Below are positions 1 through 8,280 of a stretch of 64,000 nt of DNA, piece after piece (position 1 is the stretch's first letter; each line of letters begins with the position of its first letter). The stretch lies in the NCBI GenBank assembly GCA_946184295.1, contig CAMHEZ010000002.1:62001-126000 (forward strand), given 5' to 3'. The translations under genes and the position numbers were made by a program. Source of the stretch: an uncultured Clostridia bacterium (GTDB taxonomy: Bacteria; Bacillota; Clostridia; Oscillospirales; Acutalibacteraceae). Under the pieces are notes generated by a model, which was not told the DNA's origin, did not search any database, and worked only from the letters and a program-made list of their open reading frames with translations.

Positions 1-235
1 TTTCCGAAGGCATGCCCTCGATGGGGCGGCTGCATACGGCAGCCACCGCGCCTTTGGCGATCACGTCGGGCACAAAGTCGTGCGCGTCAAAGCGGTCGCC
101 CTTGATGGCAAAGAAGAGCGTTCCCTCCCCTGCCTCACGGCTGTCGATGGTAATGTTGGTGACGCCCGCGTCGGCGTATGCCGCAGGATTGGCGCCCAGC
201 GCCGCCGCAACCTCGCGCAATGTCATGGTTTCCAT
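1..235 (-). CDS. murF: MurF, UDP-MurNAc-tripeptide--D-Ala-D-Ala ligase (N-terminal fragment)
   Basis: This is the start of a Mur ligase; the rest lies left of the window. MurF adds D-Ala-D-Ala to the UDP-MurNAc-tripeptide in the cytoplasm. The 78 visible codons begin METMTLREVAAALG and contain the Mur N-terminal block TIDSREAGEGTLFFAIKG, which in this family contacts the UDP part of the substrate. I chose ATG 235 because a GAGGAG sequence lies about 10 bases upstream; ATG 226 is the alternative. It follows murE by 47 bases on the same strand, the usual dcw order. The ATP loop is not visible, so the choice of MurF over another Mur ligase rests partly on position. Confidence 0.85.
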   Translation of the reverse strand, partial: METMTLREVAAALGANPAAYADAGVTNITIDSREAGEGTLFFAIKGDRFDAHDFVPDVIAKGAVAAVCSRPIEGMPSE

Positions 236-252
236 GGGATACTCCCACTCCT

Positions 253-285
253 CACTAATCACTAATCACTAATCACTAGTCACTA
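253..285. repeat. Short tandem repeat, 7-bp unit
   Basis: The unit CACTAAT is repeated about 4.7 times (fourth unit CACTAGT) between murE and murF. The last copy supplies the TAG stop of murE at 283-285. Loosely similar runs of TTCATTATTC occur near 7738-7756 and 38800-38840. Confidence 0.8.
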
Positions 286-1716
286 TTTCAGCTCGTCGAA
301 TATTTCGGCCAGCACTTCTCTCTCGTCAAAATGAATCTTGCCGGTTTTCAAAATCTGATAGTCTTCATGTCCTTTTCCCGCAAAGACAATCACGTCCTTC
401 GGCTGCGCGTGCTCCACGGCATACTTCATGGCCTCTCTGCGGTTGACAATGGCCACATAGGGCGTATCATGCTGCTCCACGCCGGGAATGATCTGTCCGA
501 CAATGCTCTCCGGGTCTTCCGAACGGGGATTATCCGATGTCACAATCACGAAATCCGCCAGCCGCGACGCGGCTTCGCCCATAATCGGTCGCTTATACGG
601 GTCACGGTCGCCGCCGCAGCCCAGCAGCACCACCAGACGGCCTTCCGTCACCTCGCGCATCGCCGAGAGAATGTTCTCCACGCCGTCAGGGGTATGGGCA
701 TAATCGAGAATGATGGTGAAATCGCGCTCCGTGGGATACACCTCGGCGCGTCCCTTGACGCCGGTCGAATGGCACAAGGCCTCCGCTACCTGCTCCGGCG
801 GAATACCCGCCGCGAGAGCGCAGCCTGCCGCGCTCAACGCATTGTAGGCTGAAAACCTGCCGGGGGTAGGCACCTTGACGGGAAGCTCCTGATCTTGCGC
901 GTGCAGTGTGAAGGACACGCCGTCCGCCGCGTAGGACACGTCGCGGGCACAGATATCCGCCATATCGTTCTCTATACCGTAGGTCATCAGTTCCGTGCCG
1001 TCTGCAATGCGGAGCTTGTTGCCCCACGAATCGTCGATGTTGATGATGGCGCAGTCGGTCATGCCGAACAGCTTGGCCTTGGCAGCGAAATACGCCTCCA
1101 TCGTGCCGTGCAGATCGAGATGATCCTCCGTCAGATTGGTAAAGCAGGCCGCCATAAAATGCAGTCCCTGCACACGCCCCAGTTCCAGCGCGTGAGAGGA
1201 AACCTCCATGATGACGTATTCGCAGCCAGCCTTGGCCATGCGGCCAAAGAGGCTGTGAAGCTCGTAGATGTCGGGCGTGGTGAAGCGCGCGGGAATCACC
1301 TCGTCACCGATCATATTCTGAATCGTACCGATCAGGCCGCACTTGTGACCGCAGCGCTCCAGCACCTGCTTGGTGATAAGCGTCGCGGAAGTCTTGCCGT
1401 TGGTACCGGTCACGCCGATCAGCCGGATCTTTTCCAGCGGATTGCCGAAGAAGTTCTCACACATCGCGGCAAACGCGTCATGGGTAGACGTCACGACAAT
1501 CTGCTTTTCAAGATCCAGATCGCGCTCGCAGACCACGACCGGGGAACCCTTGGCCAGCGCGTCGGCGGCAAAGTCGTGCCCGTCCGCGCTCAGCCCCTTG
1601 ATACAGACGAAGACAACCCCCTCGCCTGCCTTGCGGGAATCGGAAGTGATCTCCGTCACTTCGCAGTCCGTGAAATCCGGACAGGCAATTCCCTTCATGA
1701 TATCAGAAAGCAACAT
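283..1716 (-). CDS. murE: MurE, UDP-MurNAc-L-Ala-D-Glu--meso-diaminopimelate ligase
   Basis: Cytoplasmic ligase that adds the third amino acid to the peptidoglycan stem peptide using ATP. The ATP-binding loop GVTGTNGKTS lies near residue 103. The C-terminal DNPRSEDP motif is the signature that selects meso-diaminopimelate rather than lysine, and KGHEDYQ follows in the C-terminal domain. Length (477 aa) is normal. An upstream in-frame TTG at 1734 overlaps the Shine-Dalgarno GGAGG, so I take ATG 1716 (MLLSDIMKG), 11 bases downstream of it. It lies between the PBP gene and murF in the dcw operon. Confidence 0.96.
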   Translation of the reverse strand: MLLSDIMKGIACPDFTDCEVTEITSDSRKAGEGVVFVCIKGLSADGHDFAADALAKGSPVVVCERDLDLEKQIVVTSTHDAFAAMCENFFGNPLEKIRLIGVTGTNGKTSATLITKQVLERCGHKCGLIGTIQNMIGDEVIPARFTTPDIYELHSLFGRMAKAGCEYVIMEVSSHALELGRVQGLHFMAACFTNLTEDHLDLHGTMEAYFAAKAKLFGMTDCAIINIDDSWGNKLRIADGTELMTYGIENDMADICARDVSYAADGVSFTLHAQDQELPVKVPTPGRFSAYNALSAAGCALAAGIPPEQVAEALCHSTGVKGRAEVYPTERDFTIILDYAHTPDGVENILSAMREVTEGRLVVLLGCGGDRDPYKRPIMGEAASRLADFVIVTSDNPRSEDPESIVGQIIPGVEQHDTPYVAIVNRREAMKYAVEHAQPKDVIVFAGKGHEDYQILKTGKIHFDEREVLAEIFDELK

Positions 1717-1843
1717 ACTTCTCTTTACCTCCAATCATTTTGACAAACCATCACTGTATTCGCCGGGGACTGCTGTCTGTCCGGGCGCACCACCGCCGTT
1801 TGCTTGCAACACATGCACCTCCCTCAAAGAGCGAGGCAAAAAC

Positions 1844-1912
1844 GGCTCCCTCTCTGAGGGGGCTGTCGCGTAGCGACTGGGGGAGCCCCCTGCCCCCGCG
1901 CCGCTTAGCGGC
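1844..1912. repeat. Multi-hairpin intergenic element between murE and the PBP gene
   Basis: The 215-base gap 1717-1931 holds nested palindromes. GGCTCCC (1844-1850) pairs with GGGAGCC (1881-1887) around two small hairpins, CCCTC/GAGGG (1848-1860) and GTCGC/GCGAC (1865-1877). GCCGCT/AGCGGC (1900-1912) follows, then a tandem TTAATCCG-like run to 1940. Elements of this look are common between genes of gut Clostridia; I see only this copy here. No promoter or ORF is evident. Confidence 0.6.
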
Positions 1913-1931
1913 TAATTAATCCGTTAATCCG

Positions 1932-4244
1932 TCAATCCGTAATACCCGCGACGGAAAACTCCACCGTGACCACCGTGCCTTGTTCCACACGGCTGCCGAC
2001 GGGAATATCCTGCGACTTCGCCACGCCGCTGCTGCTCTCGTAGCCTGTGCCGGAATAGCGGATATTGAGATTGCGATTCTTGACGGCATACGCCACCTGC
2101 GTCGGGGAAAGTCCCACCAGATCAGGCACCGTGGTCATGGGCACCTCGCCGTCAGACGTTGTGGTAAATACAATGGTACTCGACTTCGGCGCACTCTTGC
2201 CGCCTGCCGGAATCTGCCCCGTCACGCTGCCGCCTTCGCCGATCACACGCACCTGAAGCCCCTTGGCCTCCATCATCTCGGTCGCTTCCTCGACGGTCTT
2301 GCCGACCGCGTTGGGCACCAGCGTATCCATCAGGCGGGCGTCGTTCTCGGAATAAATCGTGTCAATTCCCAGATACGGCAGCACCTCGGCCAGCACATTG
2401 CGCACCACCGGCGCGACAATCGTACCACCGCCATGGCTGCGAGGATTGTTCGGCTCGTCGAACAGAATCAGAATCGCGATTTCCGGATCGTCCACCGGCA
2501 CCACCGCGCCCATGGAAGCGACATACTTCCTCTCGCCCGTCGTTGCCAGCGTGGCAATTTTCTCGGACGTACCAGTCTTGGCACCGATACGGTAGCCGCT
2601 GATATAGACGTTGTGGGCCGTACCGCCGACGCCGGCCGTGGCCTCCAGCATCATGTCAATATTCTTTGACGTTTCCGCCGAAATAACCTGCCGTTTTACC
2701 ACAGGCTCATGACTCTTGACAATATTGCCGTTGGGGTCAATAACCTTCTGCACCACATACGGCTGCATCAGATAGCCCCCGTTGGTGGCCGCCGCAAAGG
2801 CGGTAATCATCTGAATCGGCGTCACCGTAAAGGTCTGACCGAAGGACGACGTGGCCAGTTCCTGCGGCTTGGCCAGGTCCGCTTCCTTGTGATAGCTGCC
2901 GCCCGGGGCCTCGCCGGGCAGGTCGATGCCCGTACCGTTGGTGAGACCGTAGGCCGTGAAATACTTGTAAAAATTCGCCGCGCCCAGGCGCTCGCCCAGC
3001 GTCATCAGCACCGGGTTGCAGGAATTCATCATGCCCTGCGTCAGCGTCTCGGTACCGTGACCGCCGGCCTTGTGACAATGAATCGTCCGCCCTCCGACTA
3101 CCTTGTAGCCAGGGCAGTTGAACGTGTCGTTCATATCGGTCAGGCCCTCTTCGAGAGCCGCCGACATGGTAATAGGCTTGAAAACCGAGCCCGGTTCATA
3201 CGCGTCACTCACCGCCTTGTTGCGCCATTGGTGCTGACGGGCAGTATTGATCGCGTCCTTCTTTTTGTCGGGATCCTCAATCTCTGCAATCTCCTGCAGG
3301 GCTGCCGGGTCCCTGATGGTCAGATAATCGGCAGGATCAAAATCATTCATGGTCGCCATACCCAGAATCGCGCCGGTTTTCACATTCATAATAATGCCCA
3401 CGGCGCGGTTTTCTACGTTGTTGTCCACATAGGCCTGCCGGAGGTATTTCTCCAGCACGGACTGAATATTGGCGTCAATCGTGAGTTCCAGACTGTTGCC
3501 GTTGATCGGATCAATGACGGTTTCATAATCAAAGGGCATTTCGCCGCCCTTGGAATTTTGCGCCTTGATGATCTTGCCGTCCACGCCTTTGAGTTCGTTG
3601 TTGTAATAACTCTCCAGACCTTCCGAGCCGACGTTTTCAAAATTGGTGAATCCCAGGACGGTGGATGCCAGTGAGCCGTGATAGTAATATCGCTTGGAAT
3701 CCGCGTCCAGAGAGATACCCTTGATATATTTGTAATGCTCCACTTTTTTGAGCTCCATGGAAGGGTCGTCCTCGAGATAAGCCTCTTCCTCATAATAGCT
3801 CTTGCCGTCTTCCCCCACCTTTTTGACTTTACGGACATAACAGGTGCGGTAAATAAAATCCTGGAGCAAATCCTTCTGTTCCTTATCCGCCTTGACGCTC
3901 AATCGCGCACTGACGGTATTCATATTACTTCTGCCCTTGATATAGTCATAGTCGAGATCCAGCACCTCCGCCAGCTTCTGACAGAGTTCTTCCCGCTGGT
4001 TTTCCTTGATCTGCGCGGGATACAGATTGATGACCCACGCCGCCGCGCTTTGCACCAGCTTCTCGCCATTGGCATCGTAGATAGTACCTCTGTCCGCCGC
4101 TAAAGTCTCGGTTTTGAGCTGCTGACTCACAGCCGCCTGCTTGTATTCGTCACTGTCCCAGATCATCAGCTTGAGCAGGTTGTAAAAAATTGCCAGCACA
4201 CAAACGACGACCACAGCCTTCAATATCGTGACATTTTTTCCCAT
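1932..4244 (-). CDS. Penicillin-binding protein, FtsI/SpoVD-type transpeptidase with PASTA domains
   Basis: Class B D,D-transpeptidase that cross-links peptidoglycan at the septum or in the spore cortex, anchored in the membrane with its body outside the cell. From the chosen start the order is a membrane anchor (about residues 5-25), the dimerisation domain, the transpeptidase domain, and two C-terminal PASTA repeats (about the last 130 residues). The transpeptidase carries SVFK (active serine), SCN and KTGT. The longer frame has about 50 extra N-terminal codons that look non-coding; ATG 4244 (MGKNVTILK) places the anchor at the N terminus, with AGAGG upstream. FtsI (vegetative) and SpoVD (sporulation) cannot be separated by eye. 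Confidence 0.92.
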   Translation of the reverse strand: MGKNVTILKAVVVVCVLAIFYNLLKLMIWDSDEYKQAAVSQQLKTETLAADRGTIYDANGEKLVQSAAAWVINLYPAQIKENQREELCQKLAEVLDLDYDYIKGRSNMNTVSARLSVKADKEQKDLLQDFIYRTCYVRKVKKVGEDGKSYYEEEAYLEDDPSMELKKVEHYKYIKGISLDADSKRYYYHGSLASTVLGFTNFENVGSEGLESYYNNELKGVDGKIIKAQNSKGGEMPFDYETVIDPINGNSLELTIDANIQSVLEKYLRQAYVDNNVENRAVGIIMNVKTGAILGMATMNDFDPADYLTIRDPAALQEIAEIEDPDKKKDAINTARQHQWRNKAVSDAYEPGSVFKPITMSAALEEGLTDMNDTFNCPGYKVVGGRTIHCHKAGGHGTETLTQGMMNSCNPVLMTLGERLGAANFYKYFTAYGLTNGTGIDLPGEAPGGSYHKEADLAKPQELATSSFGQTFTVTPIQMITAFAAATNGGYLMQPYVVQKVIDPNGNIVKSHEPVVKRQVISAETSKNIDMMLEATAGVGGTAHNVYISGYRIGAKTGTSEKIATLATTGERKYVASMGAVVPVDDPEIAILILFDEPNNPRSHGGGTIVAPVVRNVLAEVLPYLGIDTIYSENDARLMDTLVPNAVGKTVEEATEMMEAKGLQVRVIGEGGSVTGQIPAGGKSAPKSSTIVFTTTSDGEVPMTTVPDLVGLSPTQVAYAVKNRNLNIRYSGTGYESSSGVAKSQDIPVGSRVEQGTVVTVEFSVAGITD

Positions 4245-4533
4245 ATGATCCAGGCCTCTGTATTTTCTCAGAAAACCCGGAAATCTCCCTTTGCCGGAAT
4301 TGTTATCCAATTGCGCACCTCCGCCAATACCAAAATCAAACTGCCAATGCAACGCAAAACGAGAGTTAAGATACAATCTCAACTCTCCTGTCAATCGCCG
4401 TATGGCAATCTGCCATGCTGCAACAGGCGAACGCCGGGGATATCTGAACCGCTGTTATTTTAGGTTGCATGAGAATCTATCCCGGGGCAATGCTGCCGCG
4501 GCGCCCGCCTTCTAATCCATATTTATTTGATTT

Positions 4534-5076
4534 TCAACCAAAGTATGACTTGATCCACTCCAGAAATCCATTCTTCTGGGTGTCATCGTTTTCAAAGTCA
4601 TTCTCTTCGCCGACGGAAATCCACTCTAGCTGGAAATTTTCGCGCTTCTGCATACCCAGCTTTTCTTCCGCATATTCTTGAATAGCGGAATCGCTCATTT
4701 TGGTATCATAGTCAACCATCAGGCCCTGATAGTCGTCTTCCAGCTTCTTCAGATCTGCCTCTCTGCTGGCAATCGTGGTCGCCAGCTCGTTCTTTCTGGC
4801 CTGATAACCGATGCTTGCTACAAAGAACGCCGCCAGTGCCACCAGCGACACACCCGATACAACGATCAGCTTGATCTGATCGGCGTTAAACGAATGAAAC
4901 GCTTTGTTTGACATCGGCAAAGACGCGGTTTTGTTCACTCTTCTCAGCCGGAGCGTCTTGGACGATTGATGGGTGACAACCGGCGCTTTCGCTGCTCCGG
5001 GCTGCTGCTCTTCTTCCTGGTAACTTCTCTTGTAATACAGCGTATCATACGCTGCGCTTCCCTGTGATGACGGCAT
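4534..5076 (-). CDS. ftsL: FtsL-like septum-formation protein
   Basis: Small bitopic protein of the divisome. The cytoplasmic N-terminal part (about 75 residues) is basic; a single membrane helix follows (about residues 76-98, LIVVSGVSLVALAAFFVAS). Then comes a coiled-coil segment rich in Glu, Lys and Asp, and an EKLGMQKRENFQ stretch typical of FtsL/DivIC proteins. The start is ATG 5076, nine bases after GGGAGG. Sequence similarity in this family is low, so the call rests on architecture and on the position between rsmH and the PBP gene. The N-terminal tail is longer than in many FtsL proteins. Confidence 0.8.
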   Translation of the reverse strand: MPSSQGSAAYDTLYYKRSYQEEEQQPGAAKAPVVTHQSSKTLRLRRVNKTASLPMSNKAFHSFNADQIKLIVVSGVSLVALAAFFVASIGYQARKNELATTIASREADLKKLEDDYQGLMVDYDTKMSDSAIQEYAEEKLGMQKRENFQLEWISVGEENDFENDDTQKNGFLEWIKSYFG

Positions 5077-5190
5077 CGTTACTAACCTCCCTGATTCTTC
5101 ATTTCATCACTATCTATCGCATGGTTGTGAGCTTCGATCCGTCATCAGCATTTCGGGACAGCTCAACATGATTATAACGCCGATTCAGCA

Positions 5191-6117
5191 TTAAATTTTG
5201 ATACAGGTTCTGAGTTTGCTGCTTCTGCTGCGGGGGTTGCGCGCCAGTTCCTCCTCGGAAGGGGCGACCGGTTTGCGGGTCAGCAGTCTGGCTTTTGGCT
5301 TGTTGCCGCAGACGCACACAGGGAACTCCGGCGGGCAGGTGCAACCTTCGCACCATTTCGCCATCGTTTGCTTGACGATCCTGTCCTCCAGCGAGTGGAA
5401 GGTGATGACCGACAGTCTGCCCTCGGGGACCAGACAGTCAAACGCGGCCTGCAAACCGCGTTCCAACTCTCCCAGCTCGTCATTGACTGCAATGCGCAAC
5501 GCCTGAAACACTTTACGTGCCGGATGCCCTGCCCGTTTGGCAGCGGCAGGGACCGCACCCGCAATGATACCGGCCAGCGCAAAGGTGGTGGTAATGGGCT
5601 GCTTCTCCCGCTCGGCACAGATGGCCTTCGCGATTCTGACGGAAAATTTCTCCTCACCGTACTTGGTAAAGATTTCCGCGAGCTGCTGCCATGAGAGCGT
5701 GTTGCACAGATCGGCGGCCGTCGTGCCGTCCTGACTCATGCGCATATCCAGCGGCGCGTCCTTGTGAAAGGAAAAACCGCGCTCCGCGGTGTCCAGCTGA
5801 TGGGAAGAAACACCGATATCCATCAGGATTCCGTCAACGCCGTCAACCTCCAGTTCGGAGAGTACGGCGGCGATTGCGCTGTATCGGGTATGTACCACTG
5901 TCACGCGCCTGTCCCCCGCGAATCGCCGGCGTACCGCCGCGACTGCGTCGGGGTCGCGATCCAGACAGATCAGTCTGCCCGTCTCGCCCAGCCGCGCCAG
6001 GATAGCCGCACTGTGATTGCCCCCGCCTGCCGTGCAGTCAACATAGATTCCGTCTTCTTTGACAGCCAGCGAAGCAATCGTCTCCTCAAATAGCACCGGA
6101 ATGTGGTTGAACTCCAA
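5191..6117 (-). CDS. rsmH: RsmH, 16S rRNA (cytosine1402-N4)-methyltransferase
   Basis: Uses S-adenosylmethionine to methylate N4 of C1402 in the ribosomal decoding centre. The N terminus has HIPVLFEETI and the AdoMet-binding DCTAGGGNHS near residue 28; LMDIGVSSHQLD, FHSLEDRIVK and the C-terminal Arg/Ser-rich NPRSRSSKLR are family hallmarks. A Cys-rich insert near the C terminus (CEGCTCPPEFPVCVCG) is usual in Firmicutes members. The start is a TTG at 6117, preceded by GAGGG at good spacing; no closer ATG exists. It is the second gene of the dcw operon, 21 bases after mraZ. Confidence 0.97.
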   Translation of the reverse strand: MEFNHIPVLFEETIASLAVKEDGIYVDCTAGGGNHSAAILARLGETGRLICLDRDPDAVAAVRRRFAGDRRVTVVHTRYSAIAAVLSELEVDGVDGILMDIGVSSHQLDTAERGFSFHKDAPLDMRMSQDGTTAADLCNTLSWQQLAEIFTKYGEEKFSVRIAKAICAEREKQPITTTFALAGIIAGAVPAAAKRAGHPARKVFQALRIAVNDELGELERGLQAAFDCLVPEGRLSVITFHSLEDRIVKQTMAKWCEGCTCPPEFPVCVCGNKPKARLLTRKPVAPSEEELARNPRSRSSKLRTCIKI

Positions 6118-6138
6118 ACGATATCCCTCACAATCTCA

Positions 6139-6597
6139 TCAGGCAATGCCGAGATCCGCCATCATGGCGATCAGCTCCTCATCGGAGACTTCCGCCTCGG
6201 CGTCGCTCAAAGCCTTCTCCTCCCACAACTCCAGCCACTCGATCATGCCCACCAGATGCACCTTTTCGGTGATGCCCACGGACAGGCGCATTTCCTCGGG
6301 AACGAGCATACGCCCCTGTGTATCCACCTTGAGTTGTTCGGCCTTGCCGCTGATGAGGCGGCGCAGCGCGTCCTTGCGGACGTCGCCCTGACATACCTTG
6401 GCGAGCATTTTGTGAAACTGAAGCTCGGGATAGATTCTGATGCAGCGACCGTCTGTGCTTCTGAGGGCAAACACGGTTGAACCGAGCGCCTCGCGGAACT
6501 TCGCCGGTACAATAATCCGCCCCTTGGCGTCAATATTGTGCACAGCGTTACCCGTGAGAATATTGCCCATGTAGAATGATGTATCTTCCATGAACAT
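6139..6597 (-). CDS. mraZ: MraZ, dcw-cluster transcriptional regulator
   Basis: DNA-binding protein of the SpoVT/AbrB-like double-fold type that represses its own dcw operon in studied bacteria. The two MraZ repeats are visible: NIDAKGRIIVPAKFRE near residues 22-37 and DTQGRMLVPEEMR near 92-104, each with the conserved Gly-Arg turn. Length (152 aa) is close to the usual 143-152. The start is ATG 6597, eleven bases after GGAGG; ATG 6591 is possible. As first gene of the operon it has a roughly 300-base leader with GTGGAG repeats near the transcription start that probably form its operator. Confidence 0.95.
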   Translation of the reverse strand: MFMEDTSFYMGNILTGNAVHNIDAKGRIIVPAKFREALGSTVFALRSTDGRCIRIYPELQFHKMLAKVCQGDVRKDALRRLISGKAEQLKVDTQGRMLVPEEMRLSVGITEKVHLVGMIEWLELWEEKALSDAEAEVSDEELIAMMADLGIA

Positions 6598-6713
6598 GCC
6601 CGATTCAACCTCCCTTCCCCGTCAGTTTTGCCCGGCCGAATCCTCAGCATATCGGCACGGCGGCGCACACGCCGCAGATTTTCAACTTGTTCACAGATTT
6701 CCTGCATAAACAT

Positions 6714-6742
6714 TTGACAACCGGGCACAATAGTGGTACAAT
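6714..6742 (+). promoter_or_regulatory. Sigma-A-type promoter antisense to the mraZ leader
   Basis: TTGACA at 6714-6719 and TACAAT at 6737-6742 are separated by exactly 17 bases. It points right, against mraZ, and no plus-strand gene follows until 10171. The product could be an antisense RNA of about 300 bases ending at the hairpin 7041-7100. Confidence 0.55.
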
Positions 6743-6844
6743 AGCGGTGAAAAAGATGCGGCCAATATTGCGGTCGTTCGGTTCGCGGAAGGGATTTTTT
6801 TCAACAGAAAGACCCCTTAGCGAACTCCTTTCAGCCCAAACTAG

Positions 6845-6892
6845 CTCCACATCGCTCCACAATCAATCACGTATACCTCATTTGCGCTCCAC
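6845..6892 (-). promoter_or_regulatory. GTGGAG repeats, probable MraZ operator
   Basis: On the minus strand GTGGAG occurs at 6887-6892, 6855-6860 and 6845-6850. The last two are exactly 10 bp apart, one helical turn. All lie just downstream of the expected transcription start of mraZ. MraZ proteins are known to bind short TGGG/GTGG-type direct repeats upstream of their own gene, so repression at this place is expected. Confidence 0.65.
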
Positions 6893-6903
6893 TTGTACTA
6901 TTC

Positions 6904-6932
6904 ATTATAGTTTTTTTGGATTAATAAGTCAA
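6904..6932 (-). promoter_or_regulatory. Promoter of the dcw operon (mraZ)
   Basis: On the minus strand a TTGACT -35 (6927-6932) and a perfect TATAAT -10 (6904-6909) are separated by 17 bases. Transcription should start near 6897, giving a leader of about 300 bases before mraZ. Confidence 0.85.
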
Positions 6933-7040
6933 TAGCGGATTTGGTTTTTAACGGTATAATTTTTGATATTTTTTAACAGGAATTTCAGCAATTGAAACCG
7001 CTGTGCATGGAATGTTTTCCACAAACGCGGTGCAAAACAC

Positions 7041-7100
7041 GCTCCCGGGCATTTCTTCTTCGTTTTTTTAACGAAGAAGCCGCCTGGGAGCGCGCGTTTT
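7041..7100. terminator. Long bidirectional terminator hairpin
   Basis: GCTCCCGGGC (7041-7050) pairs with GCCTGGGAGC (7082-7091), and CTTCTTCG pairs with CGAAGAAG inside. T-rich tracts follow on both strands. It could end the antisense transcript from 6714. Confidence 0.7.
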
Positions 7101-7135
7101 CTTATGTCGCATTTTTGCAATCCAACAGCAACAAA

Positions 7136-7176
7136 AAAATCATAGGAAAGCCGGCAAAAGCCTTCCTATGATTTTT
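7136..7176. terminator. Terminator of the rsmD-coaD operon
   Basis: AAAAATCATAGGAA and TTCCTATGATTTTT form a near-perfect hairpin just after the stop of the minus-strand gene at 7194. The A and T tracts make it work in both directions. Confidence 0.85.
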
Positions 7177-7193
7177 GACTGTTATAAATAAAA

Positions 7194-7709
7194 CTATTCC
7201 TCGTCCTCGCTGGGAGCCGCTGCCGGTCTGCTGCCCTTGGCGCTGGCGGCCTTTTCTTTGGCGGCTTCGCGCAGATTGCGGCGCGCCTGACGCACGGTTT
7301 CGAGATTTTGATTGACCGCGTCCTCTGTCTGAAGCAGAATGTTGTCGGAATAGACGAAAGTGCCTCTCAGAATTTCGTTAGCCTGTTCCTCGGCGGCGGC
7401 ACGAAGCTTGTCGGCCTTCTCTTTGGCCTCTTTGTAAATAGCCTCCTGATTAACCAGCGCTCTGGCTCTCTCCTGCGCCTTGTTGATGATATCCTGGGCT
7501 TCCTTGTTGGCCTCTGCCACAATGGTCGTGCGCTCGGAAACGATGGCCTTGGCATGATGAATTTCCTGGGGCAGGTTGATGCGGATATCCTCCACAATGC
7601 GCCCCAGCTCCTCACTGTCAACAATACACTTATCCTGCGAGAAGGGTACGCTCTTGGCTCTGTCCAACACGCCGTCCAGTTCGCTCAACAGTTCTTCTAT
7701 GCTTTTCAT
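7194..7709 (-). CDS. Coiled-coil protein of the coaD operon, unknown function
   Basis: A 171-aa, highly charged protein that is almost entirely alpha-helical. The middle (about residues 60-125) is Ala/Glu/Lys-rich coiled coil resembling ATP-synthase subunit b or DivIVA-like segments; the C terminus ends in a basic-Ala tail and PSEDEE. Similar proteins follow coaD in many Clostridia and are often named ATPase or DivIVA-like without evidence; I assign no function. The start is ATG 7709, nine bases after AGGAG. It is the last gene of the rsmD-coaD operon and is followed by a strong terminator. Confidence 0.75.
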   Translation of the reverse strand: MKSIEELLSELDGVLDRAKSVPFSQDKCIVDSEELGRIVEDIRINLPQEIHHAKAIVSERTTIVAEANKEAQDIINKAQERARALVNQEAIYKEAKEKADKLRAAAEEQANEILRGTFVYSDNILLQTEDAVNQNLETVRQARRNLREAAKEKAASAKGSRPAAAPSEDEE

Positions 7710-7755
7710 AATCAATGACTCCTTTATATTTATACTTTATTCATTATTCATTATT

Positions 7756-8280
7756 CTACTTGCGGTACTGCGGCAGGCAAAGCCTTTCAGCAATCTCGCG
7801 GCAGATACACGTCGGCACGAAGTCCGCAATGTCTCCGCCGAAGCAGCCAATCGACTTGACCATGCTGGACGACAGATACATATATTCGGCGCTGGTGGTG
7901 AGAAACACCGTGTCGATATTCTCGTTCATCTTGCGATTGGCGAGCGCCATCTGAAATTCATACTCAAAATCCGTCACCGCACGCAGACCTCTTACGATCA
8001 CCTGCGCGTTTTTCTGCCGGGTATAATCCGCCAGCAGTCCGTCGAAGCACTCAACCTCTACATTGGAAATACCCTCTACCACACGGCGTATCATATCAAT
8101 GCGCTCTTCTGCGGTAAACGAGGGATTCTTGCCGGGATTGACCAGCACCGCGACAATCACCCTGTCAAACATCAGCGCCGCCCGCCGGATAATATCCAGA
8201 TGTCCCAGCGTAATAGGATCAAAGCTGCCGGGACAAATGGCCAGCTTGCCGTTGTTGCTTTCGCGGTTTGGTACATTCAC
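7756..8280 (-). CDS. coaD: CoaD, phosphopantetheine adenylyltransferase
   Basis: Catalyses the fourth step of coenzyme A synthesis, transfer of AMP from ATP to 4'-phosphopantetheine. The N terminus has the nucleotidyltransferase signature CPGSFDPITLGHLDII (T/HxGH type, near residues 16-31). ISSxxV is varied here to LSSSMVKSIG near the C terminus. Length is 174 aa. The start is GTG 8280, whose GTGA overlaps the rsmD stop, implying coupled translation. The pairing rsmD-coaD is a widely conserved operon. Confidence 0.97.
   Translation of the reverse strand: MNVPNRESNNGKLAICPGSFDPITLGHLDIIRRAALMFDRVIVAVLVNPGKNPSFTAEERIDMIRRVVEGISNVEVECFDGLLADYTRQKNAQVIVRGLRAVTDFEYEFQMALANRKMNENIDTVFLTTSAEYMYLSSSMVKSIGCFGGDIADFVPTCICREIAERLCLPQYRK

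Larger units (their letters stand above)
6598..7193. other. Intergenic region with mraZ leader, two opposed promoters and two terminators
   Basis: This 596-base stretch has no convincing gene. It holds the mraZ leader (6598-6897), an opposing plus-strand promoter (6714-6742), the MraZ-type repeats (6845-6892), the mraZ promoter (6904-6932) and two strong hairpins (7041-7100 and 7136-7176). Short open frames here have neither Shine-Dalgarno sites nor recognisable sequence. Confidence 0.7.

Noticed and set aside
6644-6935. Small open frames on both strands in the mraZ leader (72 and 82 codons)
   Set aside because: Compositionally odd, no ribosome sites, and overlapping promoters and operators.
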